Shown one piece after another: positions 39,760 to 45,859 of a stretch of DNA of 45,859 bases. The position numbers and the translations under genes are program-made. Under the pieces are notes generated by a model. It was not told where the DNA came from. It was given only the letters and a program-made list of their open reading frames with translations, and did no database searches. The stretch is from a virus. The stretch covers positions 1 through 45,859 of IMG/VR virus record IMGVR_UViG_3300034272_000724, one strand, 5' to 3'. Position 1 is the stretch's first letter, and every line of letters starts with the position of its first letter.

Positions 39760-39910
39760 CTGGGCACGCCAGTCGTGGGGTGAGGTCATCGTCGACCAGA
39801 ATCGCGCTGACCTTTTGGACAAGCTCTACTTCTGGGATGGGCGGGACAAAAAAGACCACCCGCTCCACGCCACATATACCGGGCTGTATCGCAAATACAC
39901 CGCCAACTAG
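39740..39910 (+). CDS. Hypothetical protein (56 aa)
   Basis: Starts ATG at 39740 with GGAGAAAAGGA upstream. Reads M-S-Q-Q-I-A-D-W-A-R-Q-S-W-G-E-V. It ends in CTAG shared with the stop of the convergent gene at 39907. Last gene of the rightward operon; no terminator is visible. Confidence 0.58.
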   Translation: MSQQIADWARQSWGEVIVDQNRADLLDKLYFWDGRDKKDHPLHATYTGLYRKYTAN

Positions 39911-40128
39911 GCGGAGTCGCGGTCCATCCCAAACTGATCGGCCAGGTTATCTGCAGCTTCGCGGATAGCCCAGGCCGATTTTGTGCGTTCCAGCTGGTGG
40001 AGCGTATTGAGGACAAGGGCGGCTTCAAGTAGGCCGCGATAGTCCTGTTTGTTGAACAGGTTGACTAACCACTGGTCAGTGGCGGCCTTGTGGAAGCTGG
40101 ACTCAGCGCTGTGTTCGATGGGGCGCAT
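39907..40128 (-). CDS. Hypothetical protein, downstream of endolysin (73 aa)
   Basis: A helical protein (L-V-N-L-F-N-K-Q-D-Y-R-G-L-L-E-A-A-L-V-L-N-T-L-H-Q-L-E-R-T) translated 2 nt after the endolysin stop. No membrane or signal region. Possibly linked to lysis timing by position only. Confidence 0.58.
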   Translation of the reverse strand: MRPIEHSAESSFHKAATDQWLVNLFNKQDYRGLLEAALVLNTLHQLERTKSAWAIREAADNLADQFGMDRDSA

Positions 40129-40130
40129 GA

Positions 40131-41258
40131 TTAACCTTTGCGGATTCGCATGAACCAGCCTGTGTCGTTGCCTTCAATGAGCCAGCGAGGCAGCCAGTTC
40201 TTTCTGGAGTAGGCGATGCCAGCTCCACCTTTGTTGCTGACGTAGCCGCCGTTTACCAAATCCGCTTCACCGAAAGGATCGTTGTGGATGAAATGTGTAG
40301 GCGTATATCCGACCACTACGGTCCAGTGACCTGTTCCACTCGGGTTGGGTATAGCCCCCCGATGTAGCCAGCCGACGGGAACCGGATGACCGTTAGCGAT
40401 TTCAGTTTCTAAGTCCTCGACTGTGCCATCCATCTCGAAGGTGGCAGTCAGCCCCAGTGCTTTGAGGGCAGCAATCTGTGCTTTGGGGTCGGTTGTGTCG
40501 CCGAAACGAGCGCGTAAGGCGTTGTACTCATAATCGCCGTTTACTTTTCCGTAGTAGCGAGCCACCATCGCGCAGCTGGAACTAAAGCACTGACGCCAGC
40601 CCTTGGGACCGTCATCCGATCCAAGCTGGTATTCGTAGGGAACTTTGAGTAGCTTTTGGTTTGGCGGAACGACAGGTTTAGCGCCTGCATGTTGTTCCAT
40701 CAGTTGGATTAGCTTCCCTGGGTAGTTCGGGTCTGTTGCGTAGCCCTCTTTGTGAAGCCATCTAGCGGCCTCTTCACGGGTAGCAGCGTTATTGCAGCCC
40801 TTGTAGTTTTTGTAGTCTTTGTACCAGTGATCTACGAGGTAGATCACGCATGAGAGCAAATCTGGAAAGTCGATGAAACTGTCAGTGATTGTTACCCACT
40901 GACCGTTAATAAACTCTTGTGTTTTCTTGTCGCTGCCTTCACCTTTAAGACCGAAAAAATTGTTTCTTCCAGATACTAATTTGCCGTAATTTGATTCGAG
41001 TGCCCATTGGGCAGCTACGAGTTCGGGGAATTTTGCACCAGCAACTCTGGCAGCTTCAAGGATGCCTTCCCAGCTGTTGGGAAACTGGCTTTGTTTGCCG
41101 GCAACGCTCCAAGTTTTGAACCAGCCTTGGTCGCGGCCCAAGATATGCGGATTGGCCTTATTGATTGCTTGCTCCAGTTCGGTGACAGCCGCCATCTGAT
41201 GGGGCAGTCCCTTGTAGAAGCGAAACAGGTCGCTAAGACGGATTTTGTTGCTTGCCAT
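40131..41258 (-). CDS. Two-domain endolysin: glucosaminidase plus C39-like peptidase (375 aa)
   Basis: Residues about 60-190 form a FlgJ/glucosaminidase-like domain with A-A-Q-W-A-L-E-S-N-Y-G-K and N-N-F-F-G-L-K-G (catalytic Glu in A-L-E-S). Residues about 205-350 have a C39-like cysteine-peptidase pattern: W-R-Q-C-F-S-S-S-C-A-M-V, then G-H-W-T-V-V-V-G-Y, then H-N-D-P-F-G-E. Together these could cut both glycan and peptide bonds of peptidoglycan. No signal peptide, so release should need a holin. Confidence 0.85.
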   Translation of the reverse strand: MASNKIRLSDLFRFYKGLPHQMAAVTELEQAINKANPHILGRDQGWFKTWSVAGKQSQFPNSWEGILEAARVAGAKFPELVAAQWALESNYGKLVSGRNNFFGLKGEGSDKKTQEFINGQWVTITDSFIDFPDLLSCVIYLVDHWYKDYKNYKGCNNAATREEAARWLHKEGYATDPNYPGKLIQLMEQHAGAKPVVPPNQKLLKVPYEYQLGSDDGPKGWRQCFSSSCAMVARYYGKVNGDYEYNALRARFGDTTDPKAQIAALKALGLTATFEMDGTVEDLETEIANGHPVPVGWLHRGAIPNPSGTGHWTVVVGYTPTHFIHNDPFGEADLVNGGYVSNKGGAGIAYSRKNWLPRWLIEGNDTGWFMRIRKG

Positions 41259-41469
41259 CGGACCAAGGGGCGTGGATGCTCATGGCGCCGCCCAGTAGGC
41301 GGCTGTCGCCGGTTTGGAGCTGTTCATCAATTTCGTGGTGAACGATCACAGGAGGTGGATCGGTCGGTTGGGTTGCGTGCCAGTCCGCTTCAGCCCCGTC
41401 GAGCTTGCCGGGGAGTAGTAGCTCAAACCACCACTCCCGTACAGCCTGCTCCCAAGTTTTGTTTAGAGC
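41233..41469 (-). CDS. Frameshift extension of the one-TM lysis-region protein (78 aa)
   Basis: This frame (A-L-N-K-T-W-E-Q-A-V-R-E-W-W-F-E-L-L-L-P ...) has no ATG or GTG near its protein-like beginning. The upstream 46-aa gene carries A AAA AAG at 41475-41469 in the right phase, so a -1 slip would fuse residues 1-45 to these 78, giving 123 aa. A 9-bp hairpin (GGGAGTGGT/ACTACTCCC) lies downstream. The end overlaps the endolysin start by 26 nt. Confidence 0.6.
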   Translation of the reverse strand, partial: ALNKTWEQAVREWWFELLLPGKLDGAEADWHATQPTDPPPVIVHHEIDEQLQTGDSRLLGGAMSIHAPWSDGKQQNPS

Positions 41470-41603
41470 TTTTTTCCTTTGATAGCGCGGAGGGCGTGGA
41501 ACACCAGCTGGATGATGCTGTTGTCCTTCAGCGGCGACAGAGCAATCAGCTCGGAAGCGGCTGCGACGCAAATCCAGAAGGCTGGATGCTGGATGAAGTC
41601 CAT
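41463..41603 (-). CDS. Small one-TM protein, holin-like candidate (46 aa)
   Basis: Reads M-D-F-I-Q-H-P-A-F-W-I-C-V-A-A-A-S-E-L-I-A-L-S-P-L, then a second amphipathic helix and a basic end. This start type is common in small cyanophage proteins beside endolysins. Its TAA lies 3 nt after the A AAA AAG slip site. Both the short and the frameshifted product could take part in lysis. Confidence 0.68.
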   Translation of the reverse strand: MDFIQHPAFWICVAAASELIALSPLKDNSIIQLVFHALRAIKGKKL

Positions 41604-41619
41604 GGGAAATAGGAACCCT

Positions 41620-41655
41620 GCAGGAAGTTTAGCTGTACTAGAGAAGAGTTCCTGC
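41620..41655. repeat. Inverted repeat upstream of the 41603 gene
   Basis: GCAGGAA (41620) and TTCCTGC (41649) are 7-bp arms separated by 22 bp, in the gap between the minus lysis gene and the plus HNH gene. Possible operator. Confidence 0.35.
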
Positions 41656-41702
41656 GCACGTAATAGTTTCTACCGCTACATTCCGGGTAGCTACTGCTTG
41701 GT

Positions 41703-42023
41703 ATGGACCATCGCATTGAGGATGGCGAATACTTAAACAAGAAGGAAGCAAAAGCACGATTTAGGCAATCAATCCTTAACCATTGGAATAACTCTTGCGC
41801 CTATTGCGGGGTAGACCTGGGGCGATCTGCAACCCTGGATCATGTGCACCCCAAGTTCAGAGGAGGACATACGCACCAGCAGAATCTTGTGGCTTGCTGC
41901 TTTGGGTGCAATATCTCAAAGTCGGCGGAAGATTGGCTGGAGTGGTACAGGGACCAGCCTTTTTGGGAGCCGCATCGAGAGGACGCGATTATTGCGTGGA
42001 TTACTGAGGGGCTTGTTGCTTAG
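41703..42023 (+). CDS. HNH endonuclease, cyanophage type (106 aa)
   Basis: The segment N-N-S-C-A-Y-C-G-V-D-L, then A-T-L-D-H-V-H-P-K-F-R-G-G, then N-L-V-A-C-C-F-G-C-N-I-S-K-S is a compact HNH nuclease with zinc Cys pairs. It lies on the plus strand inside the minus-strand lysis cassette and overlaps the next gene by 23 nt at the 3' end. Probably a mobile nuclease; a packaging-associated role is also known for some phage HNH proteins. Confidence 0.88.
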   Translation: MDHRIEDGEYLNKKEAKARFRQSILNHWNNSCAYCGVDLGRSATLDHVHPKFRGGHTHQQNLVACCFGCNISKSAEDWLEWYRDQPFWEPHREDAIIAWITEGLVA

Positions 42024-42186
42024 GATCCCAGCCCATGCCTTCGAGGTACATCATTGCGATGTAGTGGTCTTCGGCGTAGCGGCAGATGCTGCCTTTGCAG
42101 GCGCGGTAGTACAGCTCGCCGCGTTCGTTTTCCAGCTGATCCAGGCTGTAGCCGTTGCCGTAGTCGGTGGTGCTGACGATGCTCAT
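42001..42186 (-). CDS. Hypothetical protein (61 aa)
   Basis: Tyr/Cys-containing small protein (Y-Y-R-A-C-K-G-S-I-C-R-Y-A-E-D-H-Y). Overlaps the preceding gene by 4 nt, so it is in the lysis operon. No family recognised. Confidence 0.58.
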   Translation of the reverse strand: MSIVSTTDYGNGYSLDQLENERGELYYRACKGSICRYAEDHYIAMMYLEGMGWDPKQQAPQ

Positions 42187-42434
42187 TTTTTGCTGCCGAC
42201 GGTCATTTCAATGTGGCGCACTCTGGTTTCGAGATCACTAAGCCTTTCTTTTGAGTCGTTCTTGAGTTCTTGAATATCAGCAGCGACCGTACTAACCGAT
42301 TGATCAAGCTTGGCAACCTGAATAAAAAGACCACCTAACCCGATGACAGCTGTGGCCAGCAATGCCGGCACAGCTTGGTTGATCAAGTTAGGTGGTTGTG
42401 GTGCGGCGGCGTGTACTTCCTCGTGATGTTCCAT
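42183..42434 (-). CDS. Holin-like protein, TM plus coiled coil (83 aa)
   Basis: The ATG at 42434 gives M-E-H-H-E-E-V-H, then a hydrophobic segment (A-V-P-A-L-L-A-T-A-V-I-G-L-G-G-L-F-I-Q-V) and a C-terminal coiled coil (about 45-75: D-I-Q-E-L-K-N-D, L-E-T-R-V-R-H-I-E). This arrangement occurs in phage holins and lysis accessory proteins. The frame extends upstream to 42527, but that part is read in another frame as the small basic protein. Confidence 0.65.
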   Translation of the reverse strand: MEHHEEVHAAAPQPPNLINQAVPALLATAVIGLGGLFIQVAKLDQSVSTVAADIQELKNDSKERLSDLETRVRHIEMTVGSKK

Positions 42435-42465
42435 TGCGAGGCATACTGCCGACCTTTTTACTAAT

Positions 42466-42603
42466 TTAGCGCCCTTGGCCGACCAGTTTTTTCTTGCCAC
42501 GGCGGCGCGGACGGCTGTGCTGGCCATAACCCTGCCTTGTGGTTTTGGGGCGTCCTGCCTTGTGATCGACGCGCCCCAGTGCGGTTTTACTCTTGGCCGC
42601 CAA
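42466..42603 (-). CDS. Small basic protein ending GQGR (45 aa)
   Basis: Uses TTG at 42603 with GGAGG 9 nt upstream. Reads M-A-A-K-S-K-T-A-L-G-R-V-D-H-K-A-G-R-P-K and ends R-G-K-K-K-L-V-G-Q-G-R. I recognise this as a small basic protein recurring in cyanophages. It overlaps the end of the preceding gene by 17 nt. Function unknown; nucleic acid binding is likely from charge. Confidence 0.7.
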   Translation of the reverse strand: MAAKSKTALGRVDHKAGRPKTTRQGYGQHSRPRRRGKKKLVGQGR

Positions 42604-43090
42604 TTTCAGGATCCTCCATTACAGGTTGAGGTGCGTAGGGATCAGCGGGCCACGCGGGATAATCGGGTCCGGTGATATATGCCGCCAGAGCGGCGGTGTC
42701 GGTAGTCTGCTGGATTTCGTAGACCTTACTGCCAGAGGCGAGACGGATTTCCTCGCGCCAAGTGCGCAGCACAGGATCAGCGGTTTTGCCGTTATCTGCC
42801 TCGCGGATGATGATCCAGTCCGTTGGTGCCAGCAGGGTGTTGGCCGTGTGGCGCGTCTGCTGAGTCCACTGCTCAACCAACTGAGTGTGGTCCTTAGGGA
42901 TCAGGTTGCCCTCGGCGTCGTAGCCCCAGTAGAAGCGTTGGTCCCAGGTGGCAGGATCGGGCACTTCAGTAATGCCGATAGCCTCGCGCTCCTCGGGGCT
43001 GGCCAGTCTGACCCAGTTAGCCGGGTACTGGACGCCGTTATGGGTGAAGGCCACGTCTGGGCTCAGTGGCTTGCCGTCTAACAGGAACAT
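42587..43090 (-). CDS. Tail fibre assembly-like protein (167 aa)
   Basis: N-terminal Y-P-A-N-W-V-R-L-A-S-P-E-E-R-E-A-I-G-I is followed by L-L-A-P-T-D-W-I-I-I-R-E-A-D-N-G and V-L-R-T-W-R-E-E-I-R-L, the pattern of phage fibre-assembly/DUF4376-like proteins. Probably a chaperone or tip protein for one of the two fibres. First gene of the lysis-side operon; divergent from the integrase across 64 bp. Confidence 0.72.
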   Translation of the reverse strand: MFLLDGKPLSPDVAFTHNGVQYPANWVRLASPEEREAIGITEVPDPATWDQRFYWGYDAEGNLIPKDHTQLVEQWTQQTRHTANTLLAPTDWIIIREADNGKTADPVLRTWREEIRLASGSKVYEIQQTTDTAALAAYITGPDYPAWPADPYAPQPVMEDPEIGGQE

Positions 43091-43154
43091 CTGTACTGGA
43101 CCTAGACAGGAGGCACGTATAGCGGTACTTTACTCGGCCCTGTAGGCGACTACT

Positions 43155-44009
43155 GTGCCACACACCCTCCAAAGCGCATGGGCCGAGTTCCACGCAGAGC
43201 GTTCTGCTGTCTTGTGTCCCACCAGTCTCATGGCGGACTACAGGCAAGTCGATAAGTGGATCGGGCGCTGTCCGGTTACGGAACTGGAGCAAGGCAGGCA
43301 GGTTCTTACATGGGTTTTGAGCCAGCAACCCGTCAAGTCCAGCCGCCGTGTGGAGATGTATGTCAAGGCTCTTTACCGCTGGGTCAGCAGCGAAGACATT
43401 GCTTACCTACCCAAGAATCCGATTGCCAGTTTTCGGATGCCGAAAGCACCCCAAATGGATGAAGAAATCATCGTAATTCCACGCAGTGAAGTAGCGCTTT
43501 TACTCACTGCTCTAGAAGCTCGCCAAACAAAATGTGGCGCACGTTGGTCGGCTTACTCTGAATTTATGCTCCAGACAGCAATGCGTACAGGTGAAGTTCG
43601 CGCTGCCAAATGGACTGACCTAAAGGATGGCAAACTATTGATCCATTGCAATTACACCCTTACGCATGGCCTGAAACTTTCTACAAAAACAAATAAAAAA
43701 CGTGTTGTGCCTTTGAACGAAAAGTGTTTAGAAATTCTTGATTCCGTAGACAAGGACAATGAGTACATTTTTCCGTACAACAGGTATGCGTTCCAGAGCT
43801 TCTTCTATGACAGAGCGAAGGAATTGCACAACGCTGGATTAACCAGCCATCGTTATCGGCCTTACGATCTGCGCCATACAGCAATCAGCCGTTGGATTGA
43901 GGCGGGAATACCTGTGGCGCAAGTCGCAAAGTGGGCCGGTAATACGGCTGAGGTTATTTGGAAGCACTACTGCAATACGACACAGGACTACGAAATGCCG
44001 ACGCTTTAA
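43155..44009 (+). CDS. int: Tyrosine integrase (284 aa)
   Basis: GTG start at 43155. An N-terminal SAM-like DNA-binding region is followed by the catalytic domain: A-M-R-T-G-E-V-R (Arg I, about 143), R-P-Y-D-L-R-H-T-A-I-S (box II, first His replaced by Tyr), then W-A-G-N-T-A-E-V-I-W-K-H-Y (Tyr nucleophile, about 271). It would catalyse site-specific integration. It is flanked by minus-strand genes on both sides, which suggests an independent unit. Confidence 0.92.
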   Translation: MPHTLQSAWAEFHAERSAVLCPTSLMADYRQVDKWIGRCPVTELEQGRQVLTWVLSQQPVKSSRRVEMYVKALYRWVSSEDIAYLPKNPIASFRMPKAPQMDEEIIVIPRSEVALLLTALEARQTKCGARWSAYSEFMLQTAMRTGEVRAAKWTDLKDGKLLIHCNYTLTHGLKLSTKTNKKRVVPLNEKCLEILDSVDKDNEYIFPYNRYAFQSFFYDRAKELHNAGLTSHRYRPYDLRHTAISRWIEAGIPVAQVAKWAGNTAEVIWKHYCNTTQDYEMPTL

Positions 44010-44031
44010 CCTTGTTCACTACGAGGGCGGG

Positions 44032-45859
44032 TTAGCGAGCGCGGGCGTATTGGAAGGGCGATTCGGCTACTGCGAAGTAGATGTAGGTAACGCCAGATCC
44101 GTTGGTGCCGTTGTTGGCGTTCTTTAGTTTGAACCCGTTGCTGAGAATGTCGATGTTGTCAGCTCCGGCACCGCCAAGACCGGAATCATTCTCTTGATAG
44201 CTTTGGCTTGGCCACAGTTTGTCATCCGCAAGGTTGTAGTCACTTCTGGCCGAATCAATGATCTGCCAGTTGCCACCAGCGGAAGATGCTTTCGTTAGGA
44301 CAAAGCGGGGACGGAAACCTGTGTGAACAAATGGGCCGTCTGTGCTGAAATTTCCGACATAGCTGCCCATCGAAGAGTACCCGACTACTGGGGCGAAGCA
44401 GTAGGCGACGAAATCCCCATCATTAAAGCTTTGAACAGTAAATACCTGTGAGGTTGGAGTAGTGGAGCCCCAAACACCGCTACCGTTTGTAACGGCACTT
44501 GTTTCGTTGAGCTGAAGGCGGGCAGCGTTACCGAGCACCTTGTTGTACACGTACCACGACTCAGAACCATTGCGCCGCTTAAGGATGATCATGTGCGGCT
44601 CGACACCAAGGCCGTGACCGAATGTCTGGGCTGTTGAAGATCCTGAGGATTTTGTGGCGGTAACAATCGAGAACCCCGCACTTGCATTAGCCCTCACCTG
44701 ACTAGAGATGGAGCCAGCGGTGTTCGTGACGGTGGAGCTGCCGGCGTCCCAGGCCCAGGCGGCGTATGTGAAACCGTTTTCGTTAACAAGACCTTGAGAG
44801 CCAACAGTAAAGCCCGTAGATGAAAACGCAGTCAGAGTGTTGTTGGCAGTTGCCTCTGCGTTTGTCGTGTTCGTACTTATGTATGCTTCCACTCCTCTGA
44901 TTGTGTCGTACAACGAATGCCATTCCGAGCCGCTGCGTTTCTTCAGCCATACCAAGTCCGGGCTAAACCCCAACCCCGAAATAGTCTGCGTGCTGCCATT
45001 GCCCGTGTAGAGCTTCACATCGAACAGGTCACTAGGCTTCGTGACTACTGGGGCCGGTAACGAACTGGTATTGAGCGCTTTGAAGCCCGATGGTGCTTGA
45101 TAGGCCCAACTTCTTTGGCCGAAGTTAACAGCAACAGAAGGTGTACCGTTCGCTCGTCCTACTGCTGGGAAATATGGGCCAGAAGTTAAACCAGTAAAAG
45201 CCGTGCCCTGACTTGTGTTGTTCTTGTAATAAGTTAGGGTGCCGTTATCGGCATCAAAAGCCACACCGATGACATCATTCGTTGTAGCGGTAGCTCCGTA
45301 AGCAGAGCCAGAGCCAGCGTTGTACTTATATCCATCAGCGGTGCTATAGCCCCATCCAGACGAGTCAGAGCCTGGATAGCTAGCAAGGTTAGCCCCTTGC
45401 TTGATGATCCCGATCATTGGGTTCGTAGCCGTAACAGTAACCTCCCAATACCACTTACCGGAAGACAGGCCAATCGTTGAGCTGGTTAGAGAAGCGGCAG
45501 AAAAGCTGGCATCAAGATTCCCATTAGCAAGCGTTGCATTCGCTCCTTTTTCCAAAGGATTCCAAGTGCAGTAATTCCCCCTTACCTGCCCACCAGCACC
45601 CGTATCAACCTCGCTGCCATTAGTGGGAACGTCTACGAGGCTGTCGTTGCCGGCGCCTGCGGTGACGCTCAGGTTGTTCGGGGTCCAGTTGTTGCCGTTG
45701 CCGCTGGTGTCCTTGCCCAGCGTGGTCGCGGTGTTGCTGCTATTGTCCGCGAACTCCAAGTGGAACCCGTTGGTGCCGTAGCTGCCGGTGTACGCCTTAG
45801 GCATCCACACGCCGGTGGTGGCGGAGAACTCGCCGAAGCTGGTGGGGTCTAGGGCTTGG
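44032..45859 (-). CDS. Tail fibre/adhesin, C-terminal part (gene crosses the break)
   Basis: This continues the fibre frame that starts at 678. Downstream of the LamG domain it carries a SPRY-like domain: G-K-W-Y-W-E-V-T-V near its start, then G-V-A-F-D-A-D-N-G-T-L and Y-Y-K-N-N. Two or three diverged copies of a beta-rich module follow, with signatures such as G-L-G-F-S-P-D-L-V-W-L-K and G-L-G-V-E-P-H-M-I-I-L-K-R-R, and the end reads Y-F-A-V-A-E-S-P-F. The architecture fits a receptor-binding virion protein. The gene ends 22 bp from the convergent integrase gene. Confidence 0.85.
   Translation of the reverse strand, partial: QALDPTSFGEFSATTGVWMPKAYTGSYGTNGFHLEFADNSSNTATTLGKDTSGNGNNWTPNNLSVTAGAGNDSLVDVPTNGSEVDTGAGGQVRGNYCTWNPLEKGANATLANGNLDASFSAASLTSSTIGLSSGKWYWEVTVTATNPMIGIIKQGANLASYPGSDSSGWGYSTADGYKYNAGSGSAYGATATTNDVIGVAFDADNGTLTYYKNNTSQGTAFTGLTSGPYFPAVGRANGTPSVAVNFGQRSWAYQAPSGFKALNTSSLPAPVVTKPSDLFDVKLYTGNGSTQTISGLGFSPDLVWLKKRSGSEWHSLYDTIRGVEAYISTNTTNAEATANNTLTAFSSTGFTVGSQGLVNENGFTYAAWAWDAGSSTVTNTAGSISSQVRANASAGFSIVTATKSSGSSTAQTFGHGLGVEPHMIILKRRNGSESWYVYNKVLGNAARLQLNETSAVTNGSGVWGSTTPTSQVFTVQSFNDGDFVAYCFAPVVGYSSMGSYVGNFSTDGPFVHTGFRPRFVLTKASSAGGNWQIIDSARSDYNLADDKLWPSQSYQENDSGLGGAGADNIDILSNGFKLKNANNGTNGSGVTYIYFAVAESPFQYARAR
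45733..45859. repeat. Terminal direct repeat, right copy
   Basis: Exact second copy of positions 1-127. When the genome is closed, one copy should be removed; the minus-strand fibre frame then runs without interruption from position 1 into 45732. Confidence 0.95.

Overview
The window is a complete, circularly closed genome of a tailed phage with lambda-like siphovirus organisation. The first 127 bases are repeated exactly as the last 127 (45733-45859), so the unique unit is 45,732 bp and one tail-fibre gene runs across the arbitrary break point. A repeat of exactly this size is what a k=127 assembler leaves on a circular or circularly permuted molecule, so it is probably not a biological terminal repeat. 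Several features suggest a cyanobacterial host, most likely of the Synechococcus/Cyanobium type: LamG and SPRY-type fibre domains, the small 'SPAA(Q/N)AVL' proteins, a short basic protein ending in GQGR, and many tiny overlapping genes. I recognise these only by pattern; no database search was possible.

Left arm, mostly minus strand, transcribed right to left from about 24.9 kb to 0 and across the break. The order is three unknown genes (24.9-23.4 kb), small terminase, a small lipoprotein-like protein, a membrane-anchored helix-turn-helix protein, large terminase, two short basic proteins, two small unknowns, portal, scaffold, major capsid protein, an HNH endonuclease, head-tail connectors, tail terminator, major tail protein, the tail assembly chaperone with a -1 frameshift, tape measure, M-, L-, K- and J-like tail-tip proteins, two further tail-tube-like proteins and two fibre proteins. 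Strong intrinsic terminators lie after the capsid, major tail and chaperone genes. One 91-aa plus-strand gene is wedged into the connector region.

Centre and right arm. A PD-(D/E)XK exonuclease and a probable single-stranded-DNA-binding protein lie on the minus strand, divergent from a primase-helicase. The 3' end of the primase-helicase gene holds thirteen GGACA/TGTCC motifs, ten of them about one helical turn apart, which is a good candidate replication origin. About 25 small plus-strand genes follow (30.5-39.9 kb), often with ATGA, TAATG or ATGACTGA overlaps. They include a dCTP deaminase, a DUF3310 protein, a family A DNA polymerase, two cysteine-rich paralogues, DNA-binding proteins, and a recently duplicated family of three. 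This is the replication and host-takeover module.

Lysis and integration. On the minus strand from 43.1 to 39.9 kb are a tail-fibre-assembly-like protein, a small basic protein, a holin-like protein, a one-TM protein with a second probable -1 frameshift, and a glucosaminidase/C39 endolysin. A tyrosine integrase (plus) sits between this cassette and the fibre gene, so the phage is probably temperate or descends from one. No repressor is certain; the HTH and RHH proteins are candidates.

The most interesting signals are the GGACA/TGTCC array, the TCTCA-N(1-3)-TGAGACTC palindromes with a nearby Fur-box-like 7-1-7 palindrome and TGAATGG repeats in 25.43-25.69 kb, the frameshift in the lysis cassette, and three related tail-tube-like proteins.
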